From the NCBI RefSeq assembly GCF_000003605.2, contig NW_003129357.1:177144-227080 (forward strand): a DNA stretch of 49,937 bases, in the 5' to 3' direction. Positions 23,504-35,593 of this stretch are shown piece by piece. Numbering within the stretch: position 1 is the first letter of the stretch; each line of letters starts with the position of its first letter. The notes below the pieces were generated by a model, which was given only the letters and a program-made list of their open reading frames with translations, was not told where the DNA came from and did not search any database. This DNA is from Saccoglossus kowalevskii (Eukaryota > Hemichordata > Enteropneusta > Harrimaniidae). Position numbers and translations under genes: made by a program.

Positions 23504-25796
23504 CGTTACTAGCATAGAAAGTAATGAAGAAAAACATCTCGACCCTTGGGTAATTGGAATTCAAGAGTAATGCATACGAAAATTACGACGCAAACAAAAT
23601 GATTCCCGTCTGCAGAGGCTCGCTCGTGAGCCTGGAAGTTTTGTCGACCCTCAAAATGCACTATGGCATAGGGCACTAATTGGATTTTGTATTTGTCAAA
23701 ATTTTGTCGATTGAGAAGATTTTCTTTTGCCGCTAACAAAAAAATCTTCGATTAAACATCGCGATACCCCATCGCTCCATATATCTATAATCAATGTATG
23801 CTAGCTTCAAGGCCTATTTTTCTTTTAACACGGCTGCAAGTGGAACCTCTCGGGTGCTTTCTCTCTTCTGAACATGGTTTCTGATGCTTCGACGTTTTTA
23901 CCATATCTCGGACTATGATTACATTTTAAACTGAAGTTGTAGTAGCCAAAAAACACCGAAATCTGGTCTACCACTCGATTTTGCTCAATTCACTTCGTAT
24001 GCACACACGCTCAAGTATATATGTCGTTTATTGTTCTAAATCTCGTGCCTGCCTCAATATGCCTCAATATATGGAATTGTAAAGTTTTCGCCTGTGCATA
24101 CCAGTGTTATAACATACATAAACGGCAATAACTATTCTCGCTACAATTGGCGCGGTCATGTATCTATGTTGAACGTGCGATGATAAGGTGATATATTTGG
24201 TAAGCCAGTCGTACTTCATGGTTCCGTGGTGACAGCAACCTTGAATGATAAAATAAGCATTTAAACCAAACACAACTTTTTAAATCATTGTTACACTTCG
24301 TTTTAGAGATTGTCTGGATAATTGCGGCCTCCAATTTTTTTAACGAATCCACTCGATCTAGGAAAGGTATTATAAAACTGTTCGTTCGACAAAATTAAAG
24401 CACGTTGAACTGCCATCAAGCGCTTGGGGTGATAGGTTATTAAGCCTCATCAATTTGGCATACGCAATAATTAATTACCTGTCGAGCCATCAGAATAATG
24501 TTTTTAAAGCTCAAATTCCACGAACTCTGAAATCAACCACGATGGAATATCGCAATAACTTCACTAATAAATGAAACAACCAAATCACCATTTAATATTA
24601 GAAATACCTTACAATGAAAAGCAAAAAGCAATACCTTAGTTTATAAACATATTAATAACTATTTATAATTACAGATCATCAGATTTCGTTAAAATTCTAA
24701 TATTTAATAATGATTGTTCGAGAATGTACATTGTCTATGCCCATAATGTGCGGCCGCGCAAACCTTCAAGTGACATAGCAAATTTGACCGCCTACTTATT
24801 CAAAAACGAGCTTGCTGATTGGATGATGTTGAACTAGCTCATTAATATTAATTAAAAACCCCGAGGATGTCGCCATATCTTATCTGCATTGGTCAATTTG
24901 AAATTCTGCAAGTAATTTTAATTTATAAAAGTGCATATTAATAAAACGTTTATGACATAACCAGCTTTATGTCTTTGTATAAACATGTGGTCTTAACTCA
25001 TATGGCCACCATTTACCACGGATTGTTTACTGTCCGTGTGCAATTTAAATATAATTCTTTTCCTGTGTGGCCACCTTTATGGACCATGTCTGCATATATT
25101 CTGGTATGCATGCAATCATAAGCCGAATATGTGAGTGGGAATATGCTCTTCGTTTGGATTATTTTTGTCGTTAAATGTCTGCTGTTTCTCCTAGGATCAT
25201 GTGGCAAATAATAACATAACTTGTATTACTTCTCCGCAGCTACGTTACACAGAAAACGAGAAGTGAGACTTAATCACCTGGCAACGCATGGAGATAATGA
25301 CGCATCTGTGTATATCAAAACCACTTTAAGCAGGCATAGATCAAGTTATAGCAGTATTAGACACAAGCGTGAACAGTTATCATCATGTTTAGCGCCACAA
25401 TTCTAAAATACGTGATAATATTAGAAACATATGTTCAGCGCTTATGGTTTAAAGATCGCAATGAATCAGTGAACATATATAAGTACTATCAATTGCACAT
25501 TACGTTTAGTTATGAGTTTTTTGTTCATTCATCAAAAATTCTATTACTTGTATTTTCAACTCACACTACCATTAATTCAAGCGATCAAATTTGATATTTG
25601 AATGAATGAATTCACAGAATATGAGCAGAACACAGAACATACGTTTTGACTATTGTCGCGAGCATCCAGTGCGATGTATACTGTAATATATACGATGTAC
25701 CAAATGTATTAAATGCAGAAACAGGATGCCAACACGTCGTTTGAAAATTTGTTTAAACAAAATCCAAGCTATACACTGATGGAAAAAATGCATGTA
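23504..25796. other. AT-rich DNA, nothing recognised
   Basis: The short frames here show no family resemblance, and no RNA gene or repeat pair was found before the local duplication begins. Confidence 0.45.
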
Positions 25797-26917
25797 AGTT
25801 TGGCACATTCAAGTAAAATAAAAAAACTCACATCGACCCCTTCCATTGATAATGTCGCTTATATCAGCAGATAACACTCAATGTGCATTATTGTGTTCTC
25901 GTTTGTCTACGGACGAGGTGCTCAGTTTTGACAATTTAGGACAACTTGTATGAGAATAAATAACGAGTACATTGGTAAAGGCGATGAGAGTGGCGGATTT
26001 ACATGGGTAAATATACTAGGTGCTTGTGTCGATGATAATGTGTTATAACACACAATACCTATCCGACCTTCTCCTATTGATTCACCAGCTGAATAGATGA
26101 ATATTCTTACATATTGTTATTGGCAAGGCGTTTGCATCAATATTGTATTCCAGAATAGTTGAGCAGTTCAATATCTATCAGCTTTCGTTCATGAACCAGC
26201 AAAATTTCACAAAAAAATACTCACCTATTCATTATTGACAACTTCATGGATAGTTACGTTTCATTAAATAATCGTCTGCATTGTGAATATGTTGATTGTT
26301 GAAAAGTATTTGATCGACTATTATTATTTTTGTACTTTTTCTACAAGTGGGCTAATCCCCGTTGATGTTTTGTAAATCAACTTGTTCATAATTTGCACAC
26401 CGGATAGCGTAAAAAGTTATTTCCAATGTTTACGTTTTTACAGCCAAGGTTCTATCGTCTCTCCATTACTATTGTGTACATAGATACGAGGTATATTAGT
26501 AGCAATGTCATTGGCCTTCAACGCATTTTAAATCGACTACAAAAATGGAAATTGCCAGGTAATGAAGGTAATGACAGGAAAGTTGGTAGCCTCAGTTCAA
26601 CGGAAAACGGTTTATAGAGGTCTAAACTTCCAACTTATTAGACGACAGCTGATCAGTACTTGGAGTCAATGGCAAAAATCACAATATCCAATACTTGTCC
26701 ACATTATACGCCATTTTGAACTACGTTTTTCGATGCAGTGCGTGAGTGTGTCTGCATGTAGTGGTTCTGCGATTGTGTTCGAAAACTCTGTTCCTTGCTG
26801 TAATGTATGATTGCCTTTCATTTGTTATATTTGAGGGAACCATTTATGTTGGGTAAATCTTTATACCATAGTTCATACCGTATGTGTAATTGACTTAAAG
26901 CACTGACATTAATATAC
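25797..26917 (+). repeat. Copy 1 of a diverged local direct duplication
   Basis: Collinear blocks are shared with 27783-29215. They include TTGGCACATTC, GATAATGTCGCTTATA, CTACGGACGAGGTGC, TTATTGGCAAGG, CGTCTGCATTGTGAATATG, TAGTAGCAATGTCATTG, TAAATCGACTACAAA and a final GACCATT/AACCATTTA block. Order and orientation are the same. Neither copy holds a convincing shared reading frame, so this looks like duplicated non-coding or repeat DNA, perhaps an uncharacterised element. Confidence 0.8.
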
Positions 26918-27782
26918 ATTGTCTACTTTAACTGCCACTTTAACACCTACATTTTTATTTCAGAACATAAGTTAAACAATTAAATGGATTCTGTTTATTG
27001 AGTCTTTAATTTTATCACTCATTTGTTGTCTGATATTATCTTTTTAGGACATTCTTGTAAATCGATATTGTGATGACAAAGTGCCCGTGTCTTGGGGTGA
27101 TTTTATCATGATCTGTTCATTTCAAAGACAATATCTATATTCATTTATTTACTTTTACTTTATTATTTGCTTTTTGTTTGTTTTTTACTTTTTTACATTT
27201 ACCCATATATTCAGCTTATTTTGCTGAAGTACGACATGCTTTCTTGACATGTGTCCATGACAACATTTTTAAAGTTGAATGTAAATAATCAAGTCAATAT
27301 CAAATATTTAAGTCCATGTAAAATTTACTCATTGATTTGACGATGTGTTTGTGTGTTTGTAGACTTGGACTTACATTTGGGTATTATTCTTACAATAGGT
27401 TTCATAAATAAAGATTCAGAAACAAAGGGCCAGATAGGTGCCAACTTTTATTACAAAACTATTATTGAAAATTTAAAAAAATACATAACTTATAAACATG
27501 CTTGTACTTCACAAGTAGCTATAACTATTCAATAAAAATGTCTTATGCACAATGGTTCAACAATATATCAGATACAAAGACAGTATTAATGGACAATGAA
27601 AATAGTTGCAGTAACAAATGTATATGAAATCATAACTATTTATAATCTTCCCATGTTAAGAATCTTATAAAAGCATAGAACATTATAAGAAATGACATTC
27701 GAAATTCTAAGAAATCAATTAAGACAATTAAAAGAATGTTTAAATGAATAAAAAGTTCGAGGAGATATATATTTCCGAGAAA
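26918..27782. other. Spacer between the two duplication copies
   Basis: T-rich, AT-rich DNA with no gene recognised. It separates the two copies of the ~1.1-kb repeat. Confidence 0.5.
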
Positions 27783-29215
27783 TGTTGGCACATTCGAGAA
27801 AGATAAAAATAAGGCACCGCGAAAAAAACACTGGTCACATTCTTCCAGCTTGCCGAATGATTTCGAATGATTGAGTATTATCGACTCCTTACATCGATAA
27901 TGTCGCTTATACCAGCAGATAATACTCTATGTGTATTTTTTGTGTACTAGTGCGTCTACGGACGAGGTGCCAAATTCATATGGTTATTTGTTGCTATTGT
28001 TTTCGCAAGAACGTAAGACAACGTGTATGAGAATAACGGGTTCATTGATAATGGTAATAGGAGTGGCGGATTTACATGGGTAAATAAAAGACGTGGTGGC
28101 GCGGATGATATTTTAATTCATTAAGCAATTGCCGAGTCAATAATAGAGAAGAATCCGACCATCAACTTTTGATTTTCTAGATGAATAGGTGAATATCCTT
28201 ACTTCCAGTTATTGGCAAGGTGTTTGCATTAATATTATATTCCAGAATATTTGAGTGCGTCATTCACCTTTCGTTAATGAACCAGGAAGATTTCACAAAA
28301 AAAACACTCTGCATTATCGACAACTTCATGAATTACGTTCCATTAAATAGTCGTCTGCATTGTGAATATGTTGATTGATAAAAAAACATTCGATCGACGT
28401 GACGACGAATCATTATCTTTATATTCTATAAGGGAGCTAATCTCCGTCTAACTGGTAATATTTTGCAATCAATGTATACAGAATGTATTTGGTGGCAAGC
28501 AAGGCGCTATCAACGCTATTCATTAATGACATGGGTACGAGGTCATTTAGTAGCAATGTCATTGACCTTAAACGCTTTTTAAATCGACTACAAACATGAA
28601 AACTGTCAGTTAATGGAGGTAATGATTTTAAAGGAAAGAAGAAAACCTTGGTGCAACGAAAAATTTATAAAGGTCAAAACATGCAAGTTATCAGACGACA
28701 ACTGGTCGGTGTTTGAAGTCAATAGCCTAGTGCACGAAGGGTATTGTCAGAAAATCAACAATATAAGTCTACAATTGTTAATTTTGCAGTGAATTAGTTT
28801 GCCTGTAGTGGTGAGATGGGCGATTATCGTGATCACGTGTCCCAAGACTGTGTTTTATGTTGTAAACAATTACTAGTAACGAAAATCATGGTTTTACAAT
28901 GAACATGGTTTACATATATTCATGGTTTTTAAGGGTAAGTACTTACTACTCTTAGAACTACTGTGAGAGAGGTGGGGTAGGGATTGATTGTGTAGTTTGC
29001 AATTACATAACATACCACGTTCCATACTTACATACATATAAGTGGTATAATTTACATGGTGGTACATGAATCAATGAACATGATTTACGAATATGCATGA
29101 TATTTGTATTATTTGAAAGGACCATTTAGGTGGGATTCAATTTTTGTACCATATTTCATCTCATATTTGTTATTAAGTCTTAGTAATTATAAATTGAATT
29201 AATGACATTAATTCT
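27783..29215 (+). repeat. Copy 2 of the local direct duplication, with internal insertion
   Basis: This copy matches 25797-26917 in order and orientation with substantial divergence and many small indels. It is about 300 bp longer, mainly because of extra sequence near 28870-29115, which contains repeated CATGGTTT and ACATGGTT-type words. The offset between copies grows from about 1990 to about 2300 bp along the alignment. Confidence 0.8.
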
Positions 29216-29962
29216 GATTTTCCTATTCTTTCCTCGTTTTTGGAAGTTTGTTTAAGAAATTGCTAAACGCTAAAATAATGACATTTTGCAGGTAAAATTC
29301 GTGGCAGGTGGACGTTATATTTATAAACCACGTGTTTATCTTATGAATATGTATGATCAACATAAAATATCAAAAATGCCAATTACTGAGTTCACTATAT
29401 AATAGCTCAATTGATAGTATGTGTGATCAATTGCTTATCACAGTGCAGTGATTTGATTGGCCAGGTAGCAATGTGAAGTTTTAAGTTTTAAACATAGTTA
29501 TAAAAGGGAGTTATAAATTTACGAGAGTATAAGAATTGTATATTCGTATATAAGTATAAATTTACAAGAATCATATATATGAAAAACCATGATGCTGATG
29601 CTTATGAGATTATAAAATTATATGAGTACATATAGCAACTATAACAGAATAAAAAAAGGTTTGTTCATAATGTAAACTTGAAAGATCGTTTTGCTAGTTT
29701 GAAGATAAATGTCATTGACATTGTTGTCACTCTTTGTCTTTTAGTTATGGCAACATAATTTTTAAAATCTGCTCAAATAACGTTTTTGAATACAAATAAA
29801 TGTTTACTGCAGAAAGGAAGAATCCATGGGTATTTTCTATTTATTGCATTGCTATTTTGGGTAATGTAATTTTTTATATGTTTTCAAAATGGTTACATAT
29901 TTAAAATGTGATAATTTAACAATTAGGATATTATCTTCAAAATTACAGTAAAATCAGTATTA
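29216..29962. other. AT-rich spacer before the TIR transposon
   Basis: No coding or repeat feature was recognised up to the target-site duplication at 29963. Confidence 0.5.
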
Positions 29963-29971
29963 GTATTACAA
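29963..29971. repeat. Left target-site duplication GTATTACAA
   Basis: This 9-mer directly precedes TACCCCAG and is repeated exactly at 31344-31352 after CTGGGGTA. Confidence 0.92.
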
Positions 29972-30042
29972 TACCCCAGACCATTCGTCCCGGTGTTATC
30001 GCTATCGCCACACGAGACTCCAGCTTGTCTCCTATACAATTT
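29972..30042 (+). repeat. Left 71-bp terminal inverted repeat
   Basis: It is identical over 71/71 bases to the reverse complement of 31273-31343. Homology stops after TACAATTT, where the left copy continues GACTG and the right copy continues TCCTT. Confidence 0.97.
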
Positions 30043-30139
30043 GACTGCGCACATCCAGAAAGTAGATGTAGCTGTGATTGGTGGAATACTAATGAGTTGA
30101 GTGTCAATCAAACGTCCACGCTATCTTTAGTAAACAAAG

Positions 30140-30686
30140 TCACCTGACACGCGCCATTTTAGTTTTGATTAGTTCATCGGATCGGAGTGTCGGTGCTCGC
30201 CATCCATAAATCAAATCAAAATGATTTCTAAGGAAATTGTCGCTAAGTACATTTGAACTGCGGTCATCATTGCAAATTGAATGTGAGAAAGTTATGGAAC
30301 GTCGTTTTGAACTTGAACGTGGTCGGGCAGGCGATTTCAAGGCAGCACGCTTAACCCTTTCGTTCACAGGTTGGGAGATATTAGAATGACTGACAATTTC
30401 ACGCCACTGTTTTACATTATTGGCGGATTTTTCTGCGCTATCAATCTTTCTCTTACAAACTAGACATAGATGAGACGACAGAGTCGCTCCTTTCACAACG
30501 TCGCACTGGATCAAATTGGAAAGACGATTTCCATAAGTTATCCCTCCTGCTTTTCCTGGCTTGAATAAATTCACACACGACTTTAACTGTCCACAAACTC
30601 GAAGACTACACGAACACAGTCTACAATAGTCGTCCGCAACAATATGTATGTATTTCTTCGGTGTACTGATGCACGAATGCACCGTG
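30140..30686 (-). CDS. ZAD-like zinc-domain protein encoded by the TIR transposon, 5' end in gap
   Basis: A minus-strand frame is open from the assembly gap to a TGA at 30140-30142, about 180 codons. Counting from the first codon after the gap, the N-terminal part has Cys pairs at C20/C23 (DDYCRLCSC) and C73/C76 (LCLVCKRKID), separated by a NLF...GGITYGNRLSNLI region. This spacing and the final CxxCxxxID resemble the ZAD (zinc-finger-associated) domain, a dimerising Cys4 module. A basic, Ser/Arg/Lys-rich stretch follows (RVKRAALKSPARPRSSSKRR), which could be a nuclear signal or DNA contact. The first codons after the gap contain no ATG, so the true start or an upstream exon is missing. The ORF ends about 100 bp from the left TIR. 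It may be the N-terminal module of a transposase, a separate regulator, or a captured host domain. No catalytic domain is visible. Confidence 0.7.
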
Positions 30687-30736
30687 NNNNNNNNNNNNNN
30701 NNNNNNNNNNNNNNNNNNNNNNNNNNNNNNNNNNNN
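30687..30736. other. Assembly gap (50 N) inside the TIR transposon
   Basis: Exactly 50 Ns, the same length as the gap at 15093, so its size is probably nominal. The 5' end of the ZAD-like ORF, and possibly a transposase, could be hidden here. Confidence 1.
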
Positions 30737-30905
30737 ACGTCGCCTAGTACATATGAACGGTCGTCATTGCAAATCGAACATCCTTTTGAAATTTGGACGT
30801 CGGGCAGGCGATTTCAAGGCACCGCACTTAAATATTAGCAACATATTTTTCTGAGCGGTTGTTTATTCTCTTTCAAACGAGACATAAATGTGACGACATA
30901 ATCGA
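30737..30905 (-). pseudogene. Degenerate partial copy of the ZAD-like ORF
   Basis: This is a direct repeat of 30237-30490. Shared blocks include GTCGCxxAGTACAT, TCATTGCAAAT, GTCGGGCAGGCGATTTCAAGGCA and CTCTTxCAAACxAGACATA. On the minus strand, parts translate like the intact copy (ALKSPAR; ICNDDRS), but deletions and a frame change separate them, and the Cys-pair region is not recognisable further upstream. Its presence on the far side of the gap points to a tandem duplication within the element or a misjoined assembly. Confidence 0.7.
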
Positions 30906-31272
30906 TCATTTATCCACCGCTAAGAATGCCGCAATGTTTCGTTCGTTTTGCAACATGCCACAAATCGTCGAAAAAAACACCACTTCGACGGAAGCTTGCG
31001 TAATAAGGGGGTTAAAACAAGAAAACAAATGCCATGTTTAATACATATCGACCTGTTTTACTTGCGAAAGATAACGGAACATGAACTCGTTTCGTGCGAC
31101 TTCGGAACCCGAAGGAACACACCAACAACGTTGAATTTACCCGCTATCTTCCAAATATGGTATATTAATTTATTCAGTTGTTTATTTAGAGTGACGTCCG
31201 CGGTCGAATGCGATTGGCTATCGATGTCAGTGCAAAGGTCATATGAATATTAAAATTAAGTGGGCGGAAGGA

Positions 31273-31343
31273 AAATTGTATAGGAGACAAGCTGGAGTCT
31301 CGTGTGGCGATAGCGATAACACCGGGACGAATGGTCTGGGGTA
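31273..31343 (-). repeat. Right 71-bp terminal inverted repeat
   Basis: This is the exact inverted partner of 29972-30042, ending CTGGGGTA and followed by the second GTATTACAA copy at 31344-31352. Confidence 0.97.
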
Positions 31344-31352
31344 GTATTACAA
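31344..31352. repeat. Right target-site duplication GTATTACAA
   Basis: It is identical to 29963-29971. Confidence 0.92.
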
Positions 31353-31475
31353 TTACACCAAAGGATATAAACACTAACTATAGTTGATTGTTCGAATATA
31401 GTTTAGACTATGAGACAATACATAATTGGGAAACAGCTGACTACATGCAAATATATTCATAGTTTGAATAATATT

Positions 31476-31633
31476 AGGTTATTACGAGGATTCCTCAAAA
31501 TTACGCACGAAGAAAGTACAACGGGAGTATCGATACTGTCTGAGTGCATACTTTTAGATATCCTCGTATTAATCTTATTATTATACATCTTTTCCTTACA
31601 AGGATACATCATTGGAATGCCGAAATCCAACAT
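31476..31633 (+). repeat. MITE-like hairpin repeat, copy A
   Basis: Left arm GGTTATTACGAGGATTCCTC through GCACGAAGAAAGTAC pairs imperfectly with ACTGTCTGAGTGCATACTTT through ATCCTCGTATTAATC, forming a long hairpin. A one-sided tail follows (TACATCTTTTCC ... GGAATGCCGAAATCCAACATG). The same hairpin plus tail recurs inverted at 33027-33193. An open frame passes through this copy, but the matching frame in copy B has a stop, so it is not coding. Confidence 0.85.
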
Positions 31634-33026
31634 GTTTAGAACAGAATCCGCGAACTTCTTTGTATGGAGTCAGGTCAAACCTTAGTGGAAACTGTGTAGA
31701 TTATTCCATATTTGGAATTCGCATTTCCTAATATGGTAGAATGAAAATACCTGTTAAAATACCGCAAAATTACGGCATGGTGTAACTTACGGTGATATAT
31801 GTATAATAATTCCGAATATGTTGTAATATAATAAATATGTAAGTTATAATAAAAACATTTCACGTTATAGAATATATATGAAGCTAATATAAATTGCAGC
31901 GTTGTATTATTTATGTCAAATGTCATGTGCTGACACAAAGGATTAAGTCAAGCTCTTGCATGACATAATACTATATCTAGGTTTAACATATATCCGACGC
32001 AGCTATTACTTTAGAAGCTCGATGAGGCTAGCTAGTTGATCGTGTCCTTAAGATATAATACTACTTTGTATGCAAATATTACAGTGCATGAAGCATATTT
32101 AATGTATTTTATATTAATTAATATTAATAATACAAATAATAGCCAAAACAAAACCCATTAAAGGTGATGTAAATTAGTTACTTTTTTGTCTCAACAAAAA
32201 AATACAATGCGGTGTGGGTGTAATTTACTCACTCTGGCCAACTTTTGCCATGATAAATAAATAAATACGTTATTGCACGTTAAAGTTTTTTTTTACAATC
32301 AATGATCCTATATCACATATCGGATACTATTCTATGATACTACAAATACCCCATTTATAACAATGATATATGCATTTATATATGTTACTCGTGGTCGAAA
32401 AGTAAGTGTGTTTTCGGGGTTATTTTTTTCATTAAATTGAAACTGTGAGCATCGTCGAATTTATACTCGCTAACCACATGGTCTATTTTTTACTCAAGCT
32501 GCTCGTATTTTCAATTGTTCGTTATTTCGAGATATACTAATTAAAATAGAGAATACAGCAGTGCCTATTGTTACGGGTTAAAAAGCCACGGATGAGTATT
32601 TTCACGGGATCAACAACGTCTTGCCTATTATTTCGCACATCTCCACCCTCGCCCTGTTATCACGCCATAATAGGCCGCACTTTATTTCCCCAAACTAAAT
32701 TATGTTGCATGTTAAATGGGAGAACGACATAGTGCATAGGGCTTCATTGAAGTAGAAAATGTCTGATATCTAGTCTACATACAATTATTAAATTTTCCCT
32801 TCAATTATATTTCCTGTGTGCAACCAATCATACCTAGTTCACATTGTTACATCGGTTGGCTTCCCGTCTAATACATTGTCCTTTAGGTTATCCGTAACTA
32901 AATTCTGAAATGTGAATTCTTCATGCACACATGCAGACTTGGACACATTTTAAAATGTGCGTCCGTCATTTGCTAATATATAAATAAAAACAAACATGGC
33001 TACCACCAAGTTTTGACAGGATTTCA
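31634..33026. other. AT-rich spacer between MITE copies
   Basis: No gene, RNA or additional repeat was recognised. Confidence 0.5.
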
Positions 33027-33193
33027 TTTTGGATTTCGGCATTCCCATGATATCATTAGAAGGGAAAGATGTATAAGGGTATTACGAGGATACCTCAAAG
33101 TATGCACTCAGACAGTACACTGTCGATGCGCGTCGGTCGATACTCTCGTTGTACTGTCTTCGTGCATACTTTGAAGTATACTCGTAATAACCT
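33027..33193 (-). repeat. MITE-like hairpin repeat, copy B (best preserved)
   Basis: The arms 33078-33118 (GGTATTACGAGGATACCTCA, AAGTATGCACTCAGACAGTAC) and 33150-33193 (inverted) are nearly complementary. The loop is GC-rich (TCGATGCGCGTCGGTCGA). The outer tail TTGGATTTCGGCATTCCxATG lies on the left, opposite to copy A, so the two copies are inverted relative to each other. The element is about 165 bp. Confidence 0.88.
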
Positions 33194-35200
33194 CATAACA
33201 TCTGAATACTTAAATTAAATTAAATTAAATAAAAAACATAACATGTATCAATGATATCGTCAAATGTCAAAGCCGAACTAAATTTAACAATATCTACGAT
33301 GTGAAACTGATAACCGATTTGCATCCTATCCTGTATTTTCCGTGAAGTGAGGAACAATTTTTTTCCAGTACATGCGTCGTTAACACCGATAATGAATAGT
33401 ACACATAAAGTCGCTTATTGCAGAGACAAAATGCTCATTAATTTGCCCAGTTTTCTTGTATTAACTTGCACCTAACTACTGTGTTTTTTAAGGATTCATG
33501 TAGTGGGAAAAAAGCATTCAGTAATGACTTTGATCTTAAATTTCGCTTGAAAAAACAGTGTATCACCTTGAATCAATTCATTCTGTCATTGTCTCGCCGC
33601 GTAGTTAATCAACTAAAATTCACTCCGATAAATTTAATCCTGTGATTTCTAGAATATTAAATAATATAATGTAGTTTAATCTCACGTATCCTAACTGATA
33701 CCATGGTCATTGTAGCAAGGCCCCCTAGTATAACCAAGTTACGATACACATCGGTTCAATCATTTATACTTTTAGATCCTTTTAATATATAATTGACATA
33801 ATATAATGGACTGACATGACAGTTCAATGGTCGAATACTTCACTGGTTATTCAAACACGTTGTAGGTATAACTCAATTTCATTCTCTGTATGTATGATTG
33901 TGTTCTCATACTAGTAAATTAAATATAAATGTCTGCTTAAATTGTACATAGATGCATTGATTATAAAATGTTGATATTATTAAATGCACAATGCTTGACT
34001 TACGTTGTGACTTTTTGTGAACACTTTACTAATTTTCATGGTTTGCTGAATGCTATCACGGCACATTTGCGAAGTAGTTTAGATGACAGTTATTTGCTGG
34101 CTCGTACTTGATATGTACATTGATAAATACTATTATTTCTCCTGCGTGAGTGAGTTTTTTTTCGTTCAGATTGAACTATAAATTGAATATATTACAGTAA
34201 AAGAAAGTAAACGAGGACTTCGTTTATTTGTATGTATTACGAGGCGGTGTGTTATTTGTTATCATTCCGTTGGGAACATGCATCGTTATTGGTAATAAGA
34301 AAAAACGTACGGTCGACAGTACTTAACGCATTTCACTGGAAATTGGTCTTACTTATTGTATTCATTTCGCATGTCATCAAGTAAATAAGAAGTTACGGGT
34401 ATCATATACGTCAGCATGCACTTATAGAAATACCATTAAAACGGTGTTTTTTCATGCGTTTCTGAGCACCCGTCATTTCCCAGTCACTAAAAGCAAGCTT
34501 GCTGCACCAGTGGTTATGATTTTAATTTCAATGATTCCGCGTTCTGTTAATTGTACTGCGACCTGCGTGTATTAAACACAGTTGACACAGTCAGTCGCGC
34601 GACCGGGCACGTGACTTATAACCGATTTAATAACAATGTAGTTATTGTTTGCGCGACATCAATGTACTTGTTATTAGTTAAATTAGAATACTAACCAAAG
34701 ATGGCATTGTTGTCTCTTTCTCGGAATACATTGCTGTTCGTTGTCCTGGGACATGGTTTAAAAAGTATGCATATAAAGCGAGCGAGCGATGCATATAATG
34801 TCTAAATCGAGACACGGTTAAATCCATGTCCATCTTCCAAAAAACGACCAGCTCTTGACAATATTTTCCCAATCAATATATTCAATAAGCTCAAAAACAG
34901 CTAGGGGTCAGCAAGCTAATATTGCTTTATGCTTTGTGAGTGATTAAATGATGCAATATAACACGATCCTCTGTTTAATGTAATATCCGTAGAAGACATG
35001 CATTTGTGTTTATTAGCTTACTTAAAACTGCCCACCTTTATAAGAACTTATCGATTCATAATTCTTCATCGGTAGTTTAATTTAAAACCTGTATATTGAA
35101 AAGAAGAATATATTTGACCACTCTCAAAACCGGTTTTCATTAAATGTGCATGGAAAATTTAATCACATTCCGGTTGTATGAAAAACTGATATGGAAACAT
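33194..35200. other. AT-rich DNA, nothing recognised
   Basis: Contains a short (TAAAT)n run near 33210. No coding-like segment or RNA gene was seen. Confidence 0.5.
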
Positions 35201-35219
35201 TATTATTATTATTATTATT
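35199..35219. repeat. (ATT)7 microsatellite
   Basis: Short perfect trinucleotide run ending just before GGGCTTCTCG. Confidence 0.85.
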
Positions 35220-35593
35220 AGGGCTTCTCGTTTGAGACCTGTTTGGATTTGTTGTATAATATTGTGAATTGCTTAGCCCAGTAACGAAAGCAAACACGGA
35301 AGTGGCGGGGATACCTGAAATAAAAATAGTAAGGATGGCTGTAAAAATGTGGAGAAGAAAAGACAGATTTTAAAATGAGGCGATGAGGAGACCTCAGACA
35401 AAACTCGATTAACGTGAATGACGAGTCGAGGTAGAAAAAAGAATAAAGAAGGAAGTAGTGCACAATATGCCCAATGAAAAGGATATAAAGATGGAAAAAA
35501 ATCATAATACATTTGAACTCATTCTAAAGCTCAGAAAAAATATACAACATGGTGCGTGTAGTATGAAGTCATCACAACAGCTTAATACGTACA

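Larger units (their letters stand above)
29972..31343. mobile_element. TIR DNA transposon with perfect 71-bp ends and 9-bp target duplication
   Basis: The left end 29972-30042 and the right end 31273-31343 are exact reverse complements over all 71 bp, starting TACCCCAGACCATTCGTCCC. Directly outside stand identical 9-mers GTATTACAA at 29963-29971 and 31344-31352, extendable to an 11-base match if the terminal TA is shared. Identical TIRs plus an intact target duplication imply a recent insertion. Inside lies a minus-strand ORF with a ZAD-like zinc-binding domain (30140-30682), a 50-N gap, and a degenerate partial copy of that ORF. No transposase is visible; it may lie in the gap or be supplied in trans. 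Long TIRs with a 9-bp duplication fit Mutator-like elements best. An 8-bp duplication would be expected for hAT or P, so those fit less well. The superfamily is not proven. Confidence 0.92.

Noticed and set aside
31410-31685. 91-codon plus-strand frame with a hydrophobic segment (LDILVLILLLYIFSLQG)
   Set aside because: It coincides with MITE copy A. The equivalent frame in copy B has a stop, and the hydrophobic stretch comes from repeat sequence.
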